A stretch of 64,000 bases of DNA from Streptomyces scabiei 87.22. GTDB taxonomy: Bacteria; Actinomycetota; Actinomycetes; Streptomycetales; Streptomycetaceae. Positions 25,910 to 34,640 of this stretch are shown here, piece by piece. Numbering within the stretch: position 1 is the first letter of the stretch; every line of letters starts with the position of its first letter. The DNA is taken from the NCBI RefSeq assembly GCF_000091305.1, contig NC_013929.1, forward strand, positions 4,092,001-4,156,000, read 5' to 3'. The notes beneath the pieces are model-generated. The model was not told where the DNA came from. It saw nothing but the letters and a program-made list of their open reading frames with translations, and searched no databases. The position numbers and the translations under genes are program-made.

Positions 25910-26829
25910 CCGTCACGGTCGAGAAGGCCCAGGCGCCGGGAAAGGGACCGGCGGCGCGGAAGGGACCGGAGCACCGCGCGAGCCGCGCCGGCCGTCCGCA
26001 CGCCGCCTGGGCCCTTCCCGGAGTCCTGTTCTTCACGTTCTTCGCGGTCGTCCCGATGGCCCTCGCCCTCTACCTCTCCTTCACCAGCTGGGACGGTCTG
26101 GGCGACCCGCGGCTGGTCGGCCTCGACAACTGGCGCAAGCTCCTCGACGACCCGCGGATGACCCAGTCCCTGTGGCTGACCGTCGTCCTGACGGTCGCCA
26201 GCTGGGTCTTCCAGACGGTCATCGCCCTGCTGCTCGGCGTCTGGGCGGCGGGCCGGCAGCGCAACCGCGCGATCCTGTCCGCGGTCTTCTTCGTGCCGTT
26301 CCTGCTCTCCTCCACCGCCATCGCGATCCTGTTCTACGCGCTGCTGGACCCGAACTTCGGCATCATCCAGGCGGACACCCTGGGCTCGCAGAGCGGCGCG
26401 TTCCTCGCGATCGTCTTCGTCGGCGGCTGGCAGTTCATCCCCTTCCACACCCTGATCTACCAGGGCGGGGCCCGCCAGATCCCCGAGGTCCTCTACCAGG
26501 CCGCCGCCATCGACGGCGCCGGCCGCTACCGCCAGTTCTTCTCGATCACGCTGCCGCAGCTGCGGCACACGATCACCACGTCCACGGTCCTGATGGTCGT
26601 CGGCTCGCTGACGTACTTCGAGACGGTCCTGATCCTCACCAAGGGCGGCCCCGGCACGGACACCGCGATCCTGCCGTACCTGATGTACGAGGCCGGCTTC
26701 AAGACGTACGACTTCGGCTACGCGAGCGCCATCGCGTCGTTCCTGGTCATCGCCGCGACGGGCCTCTCGCTGGTCCTGGTCCGGCTGACGGGCTTCGGCG
26801 CCATGCGCAGCACCCGCGAAGGGATGTGA
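25906..26829 (+). CDS. bxlF: Sugar ABC transporter permease, BxlF-like
   Basis: 307 aa with six predicted membrane helices and the binding-protein-dependent transport EAA motif region (YQAAAIDGAGRYRQFFSITLPQ). It is a MalF-type permease. The GTG at 25906 overlaps the bxlE stop by four bases, so translation is coupled. It pairs with the following MalG-type permease. Confidence 0.92.
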   Translation: MTVTVEKAQAPGKGPAARKGPEHRASRAGRPHAAWALPGVLFFTFFAVVPMALALYLSFTSWDGLGDPRLVGLDNWRKLLDDPRMTQSLWLTVVLTVASWVFQTVIALLLGVWAAGRQRNRAILSAVFFVPFLLSSTAIAILFYALLDPNFGIIQADTLGSQSGAFLAIVFVGGWQFIPFHTLIYQGGARQIPEVLYQAAAIDGAGRYRQFFSITLPQLRHTITTSTVLMVVGSLTYFETVLILTKGGPGTDTAILPYLMYEAGFKTYDFGYASAIASFLVIAATGLSLVLVRLTGFGAMRSTREGM

Positions 26830-26833
26830 CGGA

Positions 26834-27739
26834 GTGTCACACGACACGTTGGCGCGCCCCACGAAGACCCGGCAGCCGGACGGGAGCCCGTCCACGGAGT
26901 CACCCCGGCGCCGCCGGCACTGGACCAGGCGTGCCAACCCGGTCGCGGGCCTGGGCGCGTTCGTCTGGCTGGTCATCGTCCTGATCCCGATCTACGCGAT
27001 GCTGTCGGCGTCGCTCACGGGCGCGGACAAGGCCCTGACGGGCAACCCCCTCAAGCCTCCCACCGACCCGACCCTCGACAACTACAACACCGTCCTCACC
27101 AGCGGCTTCGGCCATCTGATGAGCAACACGGTGATCGTCGCGGTGTCGGTCGTGGGCATCGTCCTGGTGCTGTCGATCCCGCTGGCCTACGTCGCCGTCC
27201 GCACCCGGGACCGCTGGTCGAACGCCGCGTTCCGGCTGTTCCTCCTGGGCGTGGCGATCCCGGCGCAGGCGGTGGTCGTGCCCTTGTATCTGCTGATCGC
27301 CAAACTCGACCTCTACGACACCCTCCTGGCCGTCATCCTGCCGACGGCCGCCTTCGCGATGCCGGTCTCCGTCCTGGTCCTGGTCGGCACCCTGCGGGAC
27401 GTCTCGGAGGACCTGTACGAGGCGATGGCCCTGGACGGCGCCTCGCCGCTGCGGGTGCTCTTCCAGCTGACGATCCCGCTCGCCAAGGGCGGCATCAGCA
27501 CGGTCGTCATCTTCTCCGCGCTCCAGGCCTGGAACGGCTTCCTGTTCCCGCTGATCTTCACCCAGTCCGACGAGCCCCGGGTGCTCACCCTCGGCCTGTT
27601 CAACTACGTCAGCCAGTTCGGCGTCAACATCCCCGCCCTGCTCGCCTCGGTCGTCCTCTCCGGCATCCCGATCTTCGCCGTGTACCTGGTGGCGCGGCGG
27701 GCGCTGGTGGGCGGGCTGATGGGTGTGGGCGGCAAGTGA
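26834..27739 (+). CDS. bxlG: Sugar ABC transporter permease, BxlG-like
   Basis: 301 aa MalG-type permease with six membrane helices and the EAA loop YEAMALDGASPLRVLFQLTI. The GTG at 26834 is 4 bp after the bxlF stop. The basic N-terminal tail (about 35 residues) is cytoplasmic. Confidence 0.92.
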   Translation: MSHDTLARPTKTRQPDGSPSTESPRRRRHWTRRANPVAGLGAFVWLVIVLIPIYAMLSASLTGADKALTGNPLKPPTDPTLDNYNTVLTSGFGHLMSNTVIVAVSVVGIVLVLSIPLAYVAVRTRDRWSNAAFRLFLLGVAIPAQAVVVPLYLLIAKLDLYDTLLAVILPTAAFAMPVSVLVLVGTLRDVSEDLYEAMALDGASPLRVLFQLTIPLAKGGISTVVIFSALQAWNGFLFPLIFTQSDEPRVLTLGLFNYVSQFGVNIPALLASVVLSGIPIFAVYLVARRALVGGLMGVGGK

Positions 27740-27768
27740 CCCACCTGCTTCGGCACCCGCGACCTTCT

Positions 27769-27793
27769 GAAACTCGCCGACTCCTGAAGGAGT
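27769..27793 (+). promoter_or_regulatory. Hairpin that can hide the bxlA ribosome-binding site
   Basis: ACTCC-TGAA-GGAGT (27780-27793) forms a 5-bp stem with the Shine-Dalgarno GGAG on its 3' side, 3 nt before the ATG. An alternative longer pairing joins GAAACTC (27769-27775) with GAGTTTC (27790-27796). Confidence 0.55.
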
Positions 27794-27796
27794 TTC

Positions 27797-30082
27797 ATGA
27801 CAACCCCTTGGCGTGACCCGGCCCTGCCCGCAGCGGCCCGGGTCGACGACCTGCTCTCCAGGATGACCCTGGAGGAAAAGACCGCGCAGCTGTACGGCGT
27901 GTGGGTGAAGAACGACGCGAACGGTGAGGACATCGCCCCCGACGAGGCGGGCATGACGGAGGCGTTCGACTTCGACGAGCTGATCACCCGGGGCCTCGGC
28001 CAGCTCACCCGCGTCTTCGGCACGGCCCCCCTCGACCCGGCCGAGGGCGCGAAGGTGCTGGCCCGCTTCCAGCGCCGCATCATGGCCGCGAACCGTTTCG
28101 GCATCCCGGCCGTCGCCCACGAGGAGTGCCTGGCCGGTTTCACCAGCTGGCGCGCGACGGCGTACCCGGTCCCCCTCGCCTGGGGCGCCACCTTCGACCC
28201 CTCGCTCGTCGAGGAGATGGCCCGGAACATCGGCCACGACATGGCGTCGGTCGGCGTCCACCAGGGGCTTTCCCCCGTCCTGGACGTCGTCCGCGACCCG
28301 CGCTGGGGACGGGTCGAGGAGACCGTGGGCGAGGACCCGTACCTGGTGGGCACCATCGGCTCGGCGTACGTGCGGGGGCTGGAGTCGGCCGGGATCGTGG
28401 CCACGCTGAAGCACTTCGCCGGGTACGCCGCCTCGGTGGGCGCCCGCAACCACGCGCCCGTGCGCGCGGGCGTCCGCGAGTTCGCGGACGTGGTCCTGCC
28501 GCCCTTCGAGATGGCACTGCGGGAGGGCGGCGCCCGCTCGGTCATGGCCGCGTACACGGAGACGGACGGCGTCCCGGTCTCCGCCGACCGGCGCCTGCTC
28601 ACCGAACTCCTGCGCGACGACTGGGGCTTCACCGGCACGGTCGTCTCCGACTACTTCGGCATCGGCTTCCTGGAGACCAACCACCGCGTGGCGGGCAGCC
28701 GCGCCGAGGCCGCCCATGCGGCGCTGGCCGCCGGTGTCGACGTGGAGCTGCCGAGTCCGCGCTGCTACGGCGAGCCCCTGATCGAGGCCGTGAAGGCGGG
28801 CGAGATCCCCGAGTCCCTGGTGGACCTCGCCGCCCGCCGCGTCCTCCTCCAGAAGTGCGAACTGGGCCTCCTGGACGAGGACTGGACCCCCGAGCCGGCC
28901 ACCCCCGCCGCCGACCTGGACCCCCCGCGCAACCGCGCCCTCGCCCGCCGCCTCGCCGAGGAGTCGGTGGTCCTGCTGGACAACCCCGGCGCCGTGCTGC
29001 CGCTCGCCCCCGACCTGCGGATCGCGGTCGTGGGCCCCCGGGCCGACGACCCGCTGGCCATGCTGGGCTGCTACTCCTTCCCGTCGCACGTCCTGCCCGC
29101 CCACCCCGGCACCGCGCTCGGCATCGAGATCCCGACCGTCCTGGAGTCCCTGCGCACGGAACTCCCCGACGCGAAGATCACGTACGCCGCCGGCAGCACG
29201 GTCGACGGCACCGACACCGGCGGGTTCCCCGAGGCGGTCGCCCGCGCCTCCGAGGCGGACGTCTGCGTGGCGGTCCTCGGCGACCGCGCCGCGCTCTTCG
29301 GCCGGGGCACCTCCGGCGAGGGCTGCGACGCGGAGGACCTCCGGCTGCCGGGCGTCCAGGGGAAGCTGCTGGACGCGCTGGTCGCCACGGGCACGCCGGT
29401 GGTCCTGCTCCTCCTGACCGGCCGCCCCTACGCGCTGGGCCGCTGGAACGACAGGCTGGCGGCCACCGTCCAGGCCTTTTTCCCCGGGGAGGAGGGCGGC
29501 CCGTCGGTGGCGGGAGTGCTGTCGGGCCGCATCTCCCCCTCCGGCCGCCTCCCGGTCAGCGTCCCGGACCGCCCCGGCGGCCAACCGTGGACGTATCTCC
29601 AGCCGCCCATGGGCCTCCTCGGCGGCGCGAGCAGCATCGACCCGACCCCGCTGTATCCCTTCGGGCACGGCCTCTCGTACACGACGTTCGCGTGGACGGA
29701 CTTCGAGAACGAGGGGTACGACGTGTCGGTGACCGTGCGCAACACGGGTGAGCGGGCGGGTGCGGAGGTCGTGCAGCTGTACCTGCACGACCCGGTGGCC
29801 TCGGTGACGCGCCCCGACATCCGCCTGATCGCCTATCAGCGGCTGGAGTTGGGGCCGGGGGATGCCTCGCGGGTCACGTTCCGCTTCCACCCCGACGTCT
29901 CGTGCTTCGCGGACCGCTCAGGACGGCTTGTGGTGGAACCGGGCGCCCTGGAACTGCGCCTGGGCGCGTCGAGCACGGACATCCGCCACCGGGTGCAGCT
30001 GACGCTGGAGGGGGCGGTACGGGAGGTCGGCCCGGACCGCCGGCTGCACTGCGGGACGGAGGTCCGGGCCGTACAGAACTGA
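27797..30082 (+). CDS. bxlA: Glycoside hydrolase family 3, beta-xylosidase/beta-glucosidase
   Basis: 761 aa with no signal peptide, so intracellular. The N-terminal GH3 barrel (about 15-330) carries KHFAGY and nucleophile Asp285 in VVSDYFG. A C-terminal alpha/beta sandwich and a fibronectin III-like domain (VSVTVRNTGERAGAEVVQLYL) follow. It probably splits imported xylo-oligosaccharides to xylose; the family also includes glucosidases and arabinosidases. It is the last gene of the importer operon, 57 bp after bxlG, with its own hairpin at the ribosome-binding site. Confidence 0.93.
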   Translation: MTTPWRDPALPAAARVDDLLSRMTLEEKTAQLYGVWVKNDANGEDIAPDEAGMTEAFDFDELITRGLGQLTRVFGTAPLDPAEGAKVLARFQRRIMAANRFGIPAVAHEECLAGFTSWRATAYPVPLAWGATFDPSLVEEMARNIGHDMASVGVHQGLSPVLDVVRDPRWGRVEETVGEDPYLVGTIGSAYVRGLESAGIVATLKHFAGYAASVGARNHAPVRAGVREFADVVLPPFEMALREGGARSVMAAYTETDGVPVSADRRLLTELLRDDWGFTGTVVSDYFGIGFLETNHRVAGSRAEAAHAALAAGVDVELPSPRCYGEPLIEAVKAGEIPESLVDLAARRVLLQKCELGLLDEDWTPEPATPAADLDPPRNRALARRLAEESVVLLDNPGAVLPLAPDLRIAVVGPRADDPLAMLGCYSFPSHVLPAHPGTALGIEIPTVLESLRTELPDAKITYAAGSTVDGTDTGGFPEAVARASEADVCVAVLGDRAALFGRGTSGEGCDAEDLRLPGVQGKLLDALVATGTPVVLLLLTGRPYALGRWNDRLAATVQAFFPGEEGGPSVAGVLSGRISPSGRLPVSVPDRPGGQPWTYLQPPMGLLGGASSIDPTPLYPFGHGLSYTTFAWTDFENEGYDVSVTVRNTGERAGAEVVQLYLHDPVASVTRPDIRLIAYQRLELGPGDASRVTFRFHPDVSCFADRSGRLVVEPGALELRLGASSTDIRHRVQLTLEGAVREVGPDRRLHCGTEVRAVQN

Positions 30083-30088
30083 GGGTGC

Positions 30089-30340
30089 TCAGTCCGCCTG
30101 GGCCGCCGCGTGCACGACGAACGCGGCCCAGGCGGCGGGGCCGAGGCCGAGGTGGGGGCGGGTGGTGTCTTTGGAGTCCCGGATGTGGATGGTGGTGGGA
30201 GTCGGGGCCACCTCTATGCAGTTGTCGCCCTGGGTGCCGCTGTAGGTGGACCTGTGCCACTCCAGGGCGACTTCGATGCAGCTGTCACCCTGGTCCGTGC
30301 TGTAGCTGGACTTGAACCAAGCGAGTTCGGCGGTAGTCAT
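30089..30340 (-). CDS. DUF397 protein with duplicated motif
   Basis: 83 aa. DUF397 proteins are small partners of DUF5753 helix-turn-helix regulators in streptomycetes. The signature appears twice: WFKSSYSTDQGDSCIEVA at about 8-25 and WHRSTYSGTQGDNCIEVA at about 28-45, so the N-terminal part is an internal duplication. Its ATG overlaps the stop of the regulator gene (ATGA), so the two are translationally coupled. The pair resembles WhiJ with its DUF397 neighbour. Confidence 0.9.
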   Translation of the reverse strand: MTTAELAWFKSSYSTDQGDSCIEVALEWHRSTYSGTQGDNCIEVAPTPTTIHIRDSKDTTRPHLGLGPAAWAAFVVHAAAQAD

Positions 30341-31185
30341 AGGGTTCCTCGCAGTCGCTCCAGCAAGCTCACGGAGTCTTCCGGAGTGAGAGCCTGCGAC
30401 CGCAGTTTCGCATAACGCTGGTTGAGGAGAGCCACGTCCTTCGCGTCAGCGATGAGCCGACCATTCATGTGCCCCTCGGCATAGGCGAGCCGCCGTCCGT
30501 CCGGTGTCTCCACCAGCTGGAGCGGCCCCGACAGGCTGGCATGCTGCGTGCGCTTCAACGGCATGATCTGAAGGCTCGCGTTACGCAACGCGGCGCACTC
30601 CAGCAAGTAGTCCAAGAGGCAGCGCGTTACTTCCTGGCCACCCAATCCCCGCAGGAGCACGCCCTCTTCGATGATGAAGCTGAACGAGGTGTTGGGGCGC
30701 TCCCGCAACAGTTGCTGTCGCTCCATCCGGACAGCCACCTGCGTGTCCAACTCACCGTCGGTGAGGGGCGGGACCGCGTTCTCGAAGACCGCCCGGACGT
30801 ACGACTCCGGCTGCAACAGGCCCGGCACAAGCCTGCACTCGTACGTATCCAGAACGGCGGCCTCCCGCTCCAAGCGCGCCCACGTCCTGAACCAAGCCGC
30901 CAGCCCCGGCTGTCGGGCCATGTGTTGGAACGCCCCCCGCACCGCCCCCGTGCCGCCCGTGGCCTCCTCCGCCAGTTCCACGAACCGCTGGTCCGCGAGC
31001 CGTCGCCCCAACTCGATGGAGGCGACGGAGTGTCGGGACAGATGGACGAGCGCCCCGAACTCCTCCCGGCTCACCCCCGCATGCTCGCGCAGCGCCCGCA
31101 CCACCGCCCCGAACGCCCGCATGCTGTCCGACGACTCGGGCTCACCACCCGGCCCTTGCGCCGCCCACTCCACACCGTGCACCAT
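30337..31185 (-). CDS. XRE-family regulator with DUF5753 domain
   Basis: 282 aa. The helix-turn-helix (VVRALREHAGVSREEFGALV, then HLSRHSVASIELG) lies at about 28-60. The C-terminal DUF5753 domain includes LVPGLLQPESYVRAVFE and MPLKRTQHASLSGPLQLVE. Streptomycetes carry dozens of these regulators, each with a DUF397 gene beside it; some (WhiJ) affect development. The ATG at 31185 is the first in frame, but the domain would also fit a start at SMRAFG about 20 codons later. Confidence 0.9.
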   Translation of the reverse strand: MVHGVEWAAQGPGGEPESSDSMRAFGAVVRALREHAGVSREEFGALVHLSRHSVASIELGRRLADQRFVELAEEATGGTGAVRGAFQHMARQPGLAAWFRTWARLEREAAVLDTYECRLVPGLLQPESYVRAVFENAVPPLTDGELDTQVAVRMERQQLLRERPNTSFSFIIEEGVLLRGLGGQEVTRCLLDYLLECAALRNASLQIMPLKRTQHASLSGPLQLVETPDGRRLAYAEGHMNGRLIADAKDVALLNQRYAKLRSQALTPEDSVSLLERLRGTL

Positions 31186-31303
31186 CGACCCAGAGTGACC
31201 GCACGCTCACGGTACTGTCCATCGAACAGCCGCGTACTCCCCGTTCCGTACGCGCGAGGGGCGCCCTTACCCCACGCTCACCGAGGGCGGCTATAACAGC
31301 GCG

Positions 31304-32047
31304 GTGGACGACGGCATCGAACGGGAGTACCGAAAGCGGCGCAGAGTACCGCCCGCCTTCCTCACCACGCTGGTCGCGGCGACGCTGATCATCGCGAGCG
31401 CGCTGCACGCGATGGCGACGCTCGGCCCGTCGGGCTGGAACGTGCTGGCCGTGGCCGCCTGGGCGGCGACGGTGAGCCGGGTGGTGCTGGAGCAGTGGCG
31501 GGCGCGGACGTCGGTCACGGTCGACGGGATCACCGTGCGGGGACCGCTGCGCACGCGCTTCTGGGCGTGGCCGGACATCTACGGCATCCGGGTCGAAGAC
31601 AACAAGGGCGGCGTCCCCCGCTGGTCCGGGTACCTCTACGCAGTCGACGGGCGCCGGGCCCGCCTCCCTCACCTCGACGAGTACCAGCTGGCCGATCCGA
31701 TCGCCGAGGTCGCCGACCTGTACGCCACCGCCCTGCGGCTCGGGCTGACCTCGGCCGAGGAGCGGCCGGAGGTGGAGGCCCGCATCGAGCGAGGAGCGCG
31801 GCGGCGCACGGCGGCGCGGCGGGCGGTGATCGCGAGCCTGGTCCTCGCGGCCGTCATGCTCGTCGTCGACCTGGGGACGGCGTTCACCGACCGGCCGCCC
31901 CACACCCTGCTCCTGGTCGGGGGCGTGCCGCTGCTCTGTTTCGCCCTCTGCTTCCCCGCCCTGGACCGGCTCGGCGAACGCCGGTACCGCCGCCTCAGCC
32001 GTCCGGCTCCAGCGACTCGAACCGCCACCGGTGGACCGCTCGACTGA
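31304..32047 (+). CDS. PH domain-containing membrane protein
   Basis: 247 aa. Two membrane helices at about 17-60, a bacterial PH-like domain at about 70-120 (TSVTVDGITVRGPLRTRFWAW), and two further helices at about 170-215. TATAAC ends 6 nt before the GTG at 31304, with no Shine-Dalgarno, so it is probably leaderless. The last 53 bp overlap the oppositely oriented small gene that follows tsaD. The function is unknown. Confidence 0.82.
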   Translation: MDDGIEREYRKRRRVPPAFLTTLVAATLIIASALHAMATLGPSGWNVLAVAAWAATVSRVVLEQWRARTSVTVDGITVRGPLRTRFWAWPDIYGIRVEDNKGGVPRWSGYLYAVDGRRARLPHLDEYQLADPIAEVADLYATALRLGLTSAEERPEVEARIERGARRRTAARRAVIASLVLAAVMLVVDLGTAFTDRPPHTLLLVGGVPLLCFALCFPALDRLGERRYRRLSRPAPATRTATGGPLD

Positions 32048-32255
32048 CCAACTCCGGTCCGGGATCGGGCAGTTCGGGCAGTTCGGCGTCGTAGTCCGCG
32101 TCCCACCAGGTGATGACGAGCACCCGGTCCTGGGGCGCGCGCAGTGTCTCGCGCCGCAGCGGCCGTACCGGAAGCTCCTGCTCCCGTGCCCAGGCGAGCA
32201 GTTCGGAGCCCCGGCCTTCCACCGCCCGTGCCTCCCACATCAGCGCGACGGTCAC
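31995..32255 (-). CDS. Small conserved-looking protein coupled to tsaD
   Basis: 86 aa (VTVALMWEARAVEGRGSELL start). It has no recognised domain; the aromatic and acidic middle (VLVITWWDADYDAEL) resembles a small ferredoxin-like or ABM-type fold but that is a guess. The GTG start overlaps the tsaD stop as GTGA, which supports translation. Its 3' end overlaps the convergent PH-domain gene by 53 bp. Confidence 0.75.
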   Translation of the reverse strand: MTVALMWEARAVEGRGSELLAWAREQELPVRPLRRETLRAPQDRVLVITWWDADYDAELPELPDPGPELVSRAVHRWRFESLEPDG

Positions 32256-33349
32256 GAGTAGAGGTTCTCCTTGCTCACCTCGTGCACGTGGTCGTGGTCG
32301 TGGTGGTGCCCCGGCACGTGCGGTTCGGTCACCGGGAGGGAGGAGTCGGCGGAGAGGTCCCAGCTGGAGGCGGGACGGTTGCGGGCGACCATCTCCGCGC
32401 CGAGGGCCGCGACCATCGCACCGTTGTCCGTGCACAGCTTCGGCCGCGGCACGCGGAGCCGGATGCCCGCCTTCTCGCAGCGCTCCAACGCCAGTGCCCG
32501 CAGCCGGGAGTTGGCGGCCACGCCGCCGCCGATCATCAGGTGGTCGACGCCCTGGTCCTGGCACGCGCGCACGGCCTTGCGGGTCAGTACGTCCACGACG
32601 GCCTCCTGGAAGGACGCCGACACGTCCCGTACCGGCACCTCCTCGCCGGCCGCCCGCTTCGCCTCGATCCAGCGGGCCACGGCCGTCTTCAGCCCGGAGA
32701 AGGAGAAGTCGTAGGCCGGGTCGCGCGGCCCGGTGAGACCGCGCGGGAACACGATCGCCTGCGGGTCGCCCTCGCGCGCGTACCGGTCGATGACCGGGCC
32801 GCCGGGGAAGCCCAGGTTCAGCACGCGCGCGATCTTGTCGAATGCCTCGCCCGCCGCGTCGTCGATGGTCGCGCCCATCGGCCGTACGTCCGAGGTGATG
32901 TCCGTGGACAGCAGCAGCGACGAGTGGCCGCCCGACACCAGCAGCGCCATCGTCGGCTCGGGCAGCGCCCCGTGCTCCAGCTGGTCCACGCAGATGTGGG
33001 AGGCGAGGTGGTTGACGCCGTAGAGGGGCTTGCCGAGCGCGTACGCGTACGCCTTGGCCGCCGAGACGCCCACCAGCAGGGCGCCCGCGAGGCCGGGCCC
33101 GGCGGTGACGGCGATGCCGTCGAGGTCCTTCGGGCTCACGCCCGCTTCCTTCAGCGCGCGGTCGATGGTCGGGACCATCGCCTCCAGGTGCGCGCGGGAG
33201 GCGACCTCGGGGACCACCCCGCCGAAGCGGGCGTGCTCGTCGACGCTCGACGCGATCGCGTCGGCCAGCAGGGTCGTGCCGCGCACGACGCCGACGCCGG
33301 TCTCGTCGCAGGAGGTCTCGATCCCGAGGACCAGGGGTTCGTCAGCCAT
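32252..33349 (-). CDS. tsaD: tRNA threonylcarbamoyladenosine synthase subunit TsaD
   Basis: 365 aa ASKHA-fold enzyme that transfers the threonylcarbamoyl group to A37 of ANN-decoding tRNAs. The motif GIETSCDETGVGVV opens it, and GVNHLASHICVD carries the metal-binding His pair. A His-rich segment (HHHDHDHVHE) near the C-terminus is an addition to the usual fold. ATG at 33349 matches the conserved N-terminus; an ATG four codons upstream has a somewhat better Shine-Dalgarno. It forms a coupled operon with rimI and tsaB. Confidence 0.95.
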   Translation of the reverse strand: MADEPLVLGIETSCDETGVGVVRGTTLLADAIASSVDEHARFGGVVPEVASRAHLEAMVPTIDRALKEAGVSPKDLDGIAVTAGPGLAGALLVGVSAAKAYAYALGKPLYGVNHLASHICVDQLEHGALPEPTMALLVSGGHSSLLLSTDITSDVRPMGATIDDAAGEAFDKIARVLNLGFPGGPVIDRYAREGDPQAIVFPRGLTGPRDPAYDFSFSGLKTAVARWIEAKRAAGEEVPVRDVSASFQEAVVDVLTRKAVRACQDQGVDHLMIGGGVAANSRLRALALERCEKAGIRLRVPRPKLCTDNGAMVAALGAEMVARNRPASSWDLSADSSLPVTEPHVPGHHHDHDHVHEVSKENLYS

Positions 33350-33353
33350 GGAC

Positions 33354-33854
33354 CTAGCCATTGATCTCGGTTCCTTGTACGGATGCGGAAGGGTCGTTGA
33401 GGCGCATGACGAGGGCGTCCACGTTGCCCGGCTGGTAGTAGCCGCGGCGGAAGCCGATCGCCTCGAAGCCGAAGCGTTCGTAGAGCTTCTGGGCGCGGAC
33501 GTTGTCGACCCGGCATTCGAGCATCACCTGGGCGCACTCGAAGGAGGTGGCGGTCCGCAGCAGCTCGGTGAGGATCAGCGCGCCGAGGCCGGTGCCCCAG
33601 TGTTCGCGGGCGACGGCGATGGTCTGTACGTCGGCGGTGTCCCCGGCGGAGGCCAGGCCCCCGTAGCCGATGATCCGTCCGTCGGCGTCCTCGGCGACGT
33701 AGTACCGCCGGGTCGCGTGGGGTCCGCGCGCGTGGGCGAGGTCCGACCAGAACATGCCGCGGGACCAGGCGTCCTCGGGGAAGAGGTCCTTCTCCAGCTC
33801 CAGGACGGGCTCGATGTCCCACCAGCGCATCTCGCGCAGCACCGGGGTCGTCAC
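33354..33854 (-). CDS. rimI: Ribosomal protein S18-alanine N-acetyltransferase
   Basis: 166-aa GNAT acetyltransferase. The acetyl-CoA site is at about 85-105 (VQTIAVAREHWGTGLGALIL; the RxxGxG/A element is EHWGTGLG) and the C-terminal LYERFGFEAIGFRRGYY is typical of RimI. The GTG at 33854 overlaps the tsaB stop (GTGA). tsaB-rimI-tsaD is the standard actinobacterial order. Confidence 0.92.
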   Translation of the reverse strand: MTTPVLREMRWWDIEPVLELEKDLFPEDAWSRGMFWSDLAHARGPHATRRYYVAEDADGRIIGYGGLASAGDTADVQTIAVAREHWGTGLGALILTELLRTATSFECAQVMLECRVDNVRAQKLYERFGFEAIGFRRGYYQPGNVDALVMRLNDPSASVQGTEING

Positions 33855-34516
33855 TTGGGGGTGACCACCTTGTAGTTCTTGGGCACCTGGGCGTCGGGCC
33901 GCCGCAGGTACAGCGGCCGGGGCGCCTCCAGTTCCGCGCCCGAGGCCAGCCGCTCGGCGGCCAGCGCCGCGAGGGCGGCCGCGGAGACGAGCTCGGGCCC
34001 GCGGGCGTCCGGGAAGGCGTCGGGGTAGAGGACCGCGCCGGCGCCGACGGCGGGCAGTCCGGCCACGGTGTCGGCGATCTCGGCGGGCCGGTCGACGGCG
34101 GGTTCGGTGGTTCTCGTCCGCGCGTCCGCGTACCGCGCCCAGTACACCTCCTTGCGCCGGGCGTCGGTGGCCACCACGAACGGCCCCTCGACCGTGCCCT
34201 CGGCACCGGCCGCGTAGGCGAGTCCGTCGAGGGTGCACAGGCCGTGGACGGGGACCCCGAGGACGAGGCCGAAGGTGTCGGCGGTCATGAGGCCGACGCG
34301 CAGCCCGGTGTACGGGCCGGGGCCGATGCCCACGACGATGCCGGTGACGGCGTCGAGGTGGGTGCCCGCCTCGGCGAGAACCCGGTCGACGGCGGGCAGC
34401 AGCAGTTCCCCGTGGCGTCGCGCGTCCACCTGGCTCGACGCGGCGACGACGTCCGTCCCGTCGTGCAGCGCGACGGTGACGGCGGGGGTGGCGGTATCCA
34501 GAGCGAGCAAGAGCAC
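33851..34516 (-). CDS. tsaB: tRNA threonylcarbamoyladenosine synthase subunit TsaB
   Basis: 221 aa, an inactive TsaD-like scaffold that binds TsaD and TsaE. Motifs: LLLALDTATPAVTVAL at the start and VGIGPGPYTGLRVGL at about 62-76. TAGGCT lies 6 nt upstream of the GTG at 34516, so it is probably leaderless. It is first in the tsaB-rimI-tsaD operon. Confidence 0.93.
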   Translation of the reverse strand: MLLLALDTATPAVTVALHDGTDVVAASSQVDARRHGELLLPAVDRVLAEAGTHLDAVTGIVVGIGPGPYTGLRVGLMTADTFGLVLGVPVHGLCTLDGLAYAAGAEGTVEGPFVVATDARRKEVYWARYADARTRTTEPAVDRPAEIADTVAGLPAVGAGAVLYPDAFPDARGPELVSAAALAALAAERLASGAELEAPRPLYLRRPDAQVPKNYKVVTPK

Positions 34517-34640
34517 GCAAACAGCCTACGGCGCTTCGGGCCGGGCCACGGCCGACCCGGTACACGTCCCCTCTGCTGCTACCGTCACAGCACAGACGTG
34601 CTTCAAAGGCGTACGTGGGTACGAGAGGTGGACTCAGAAG

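Noticed and set aside
26900..29890. A 996-codon open frame on the minus strand over bxlG and bxlA
   Set aside because: Shadow of the GH3 and permease genes, created by high GC3; no domain or ribosome-binding site.
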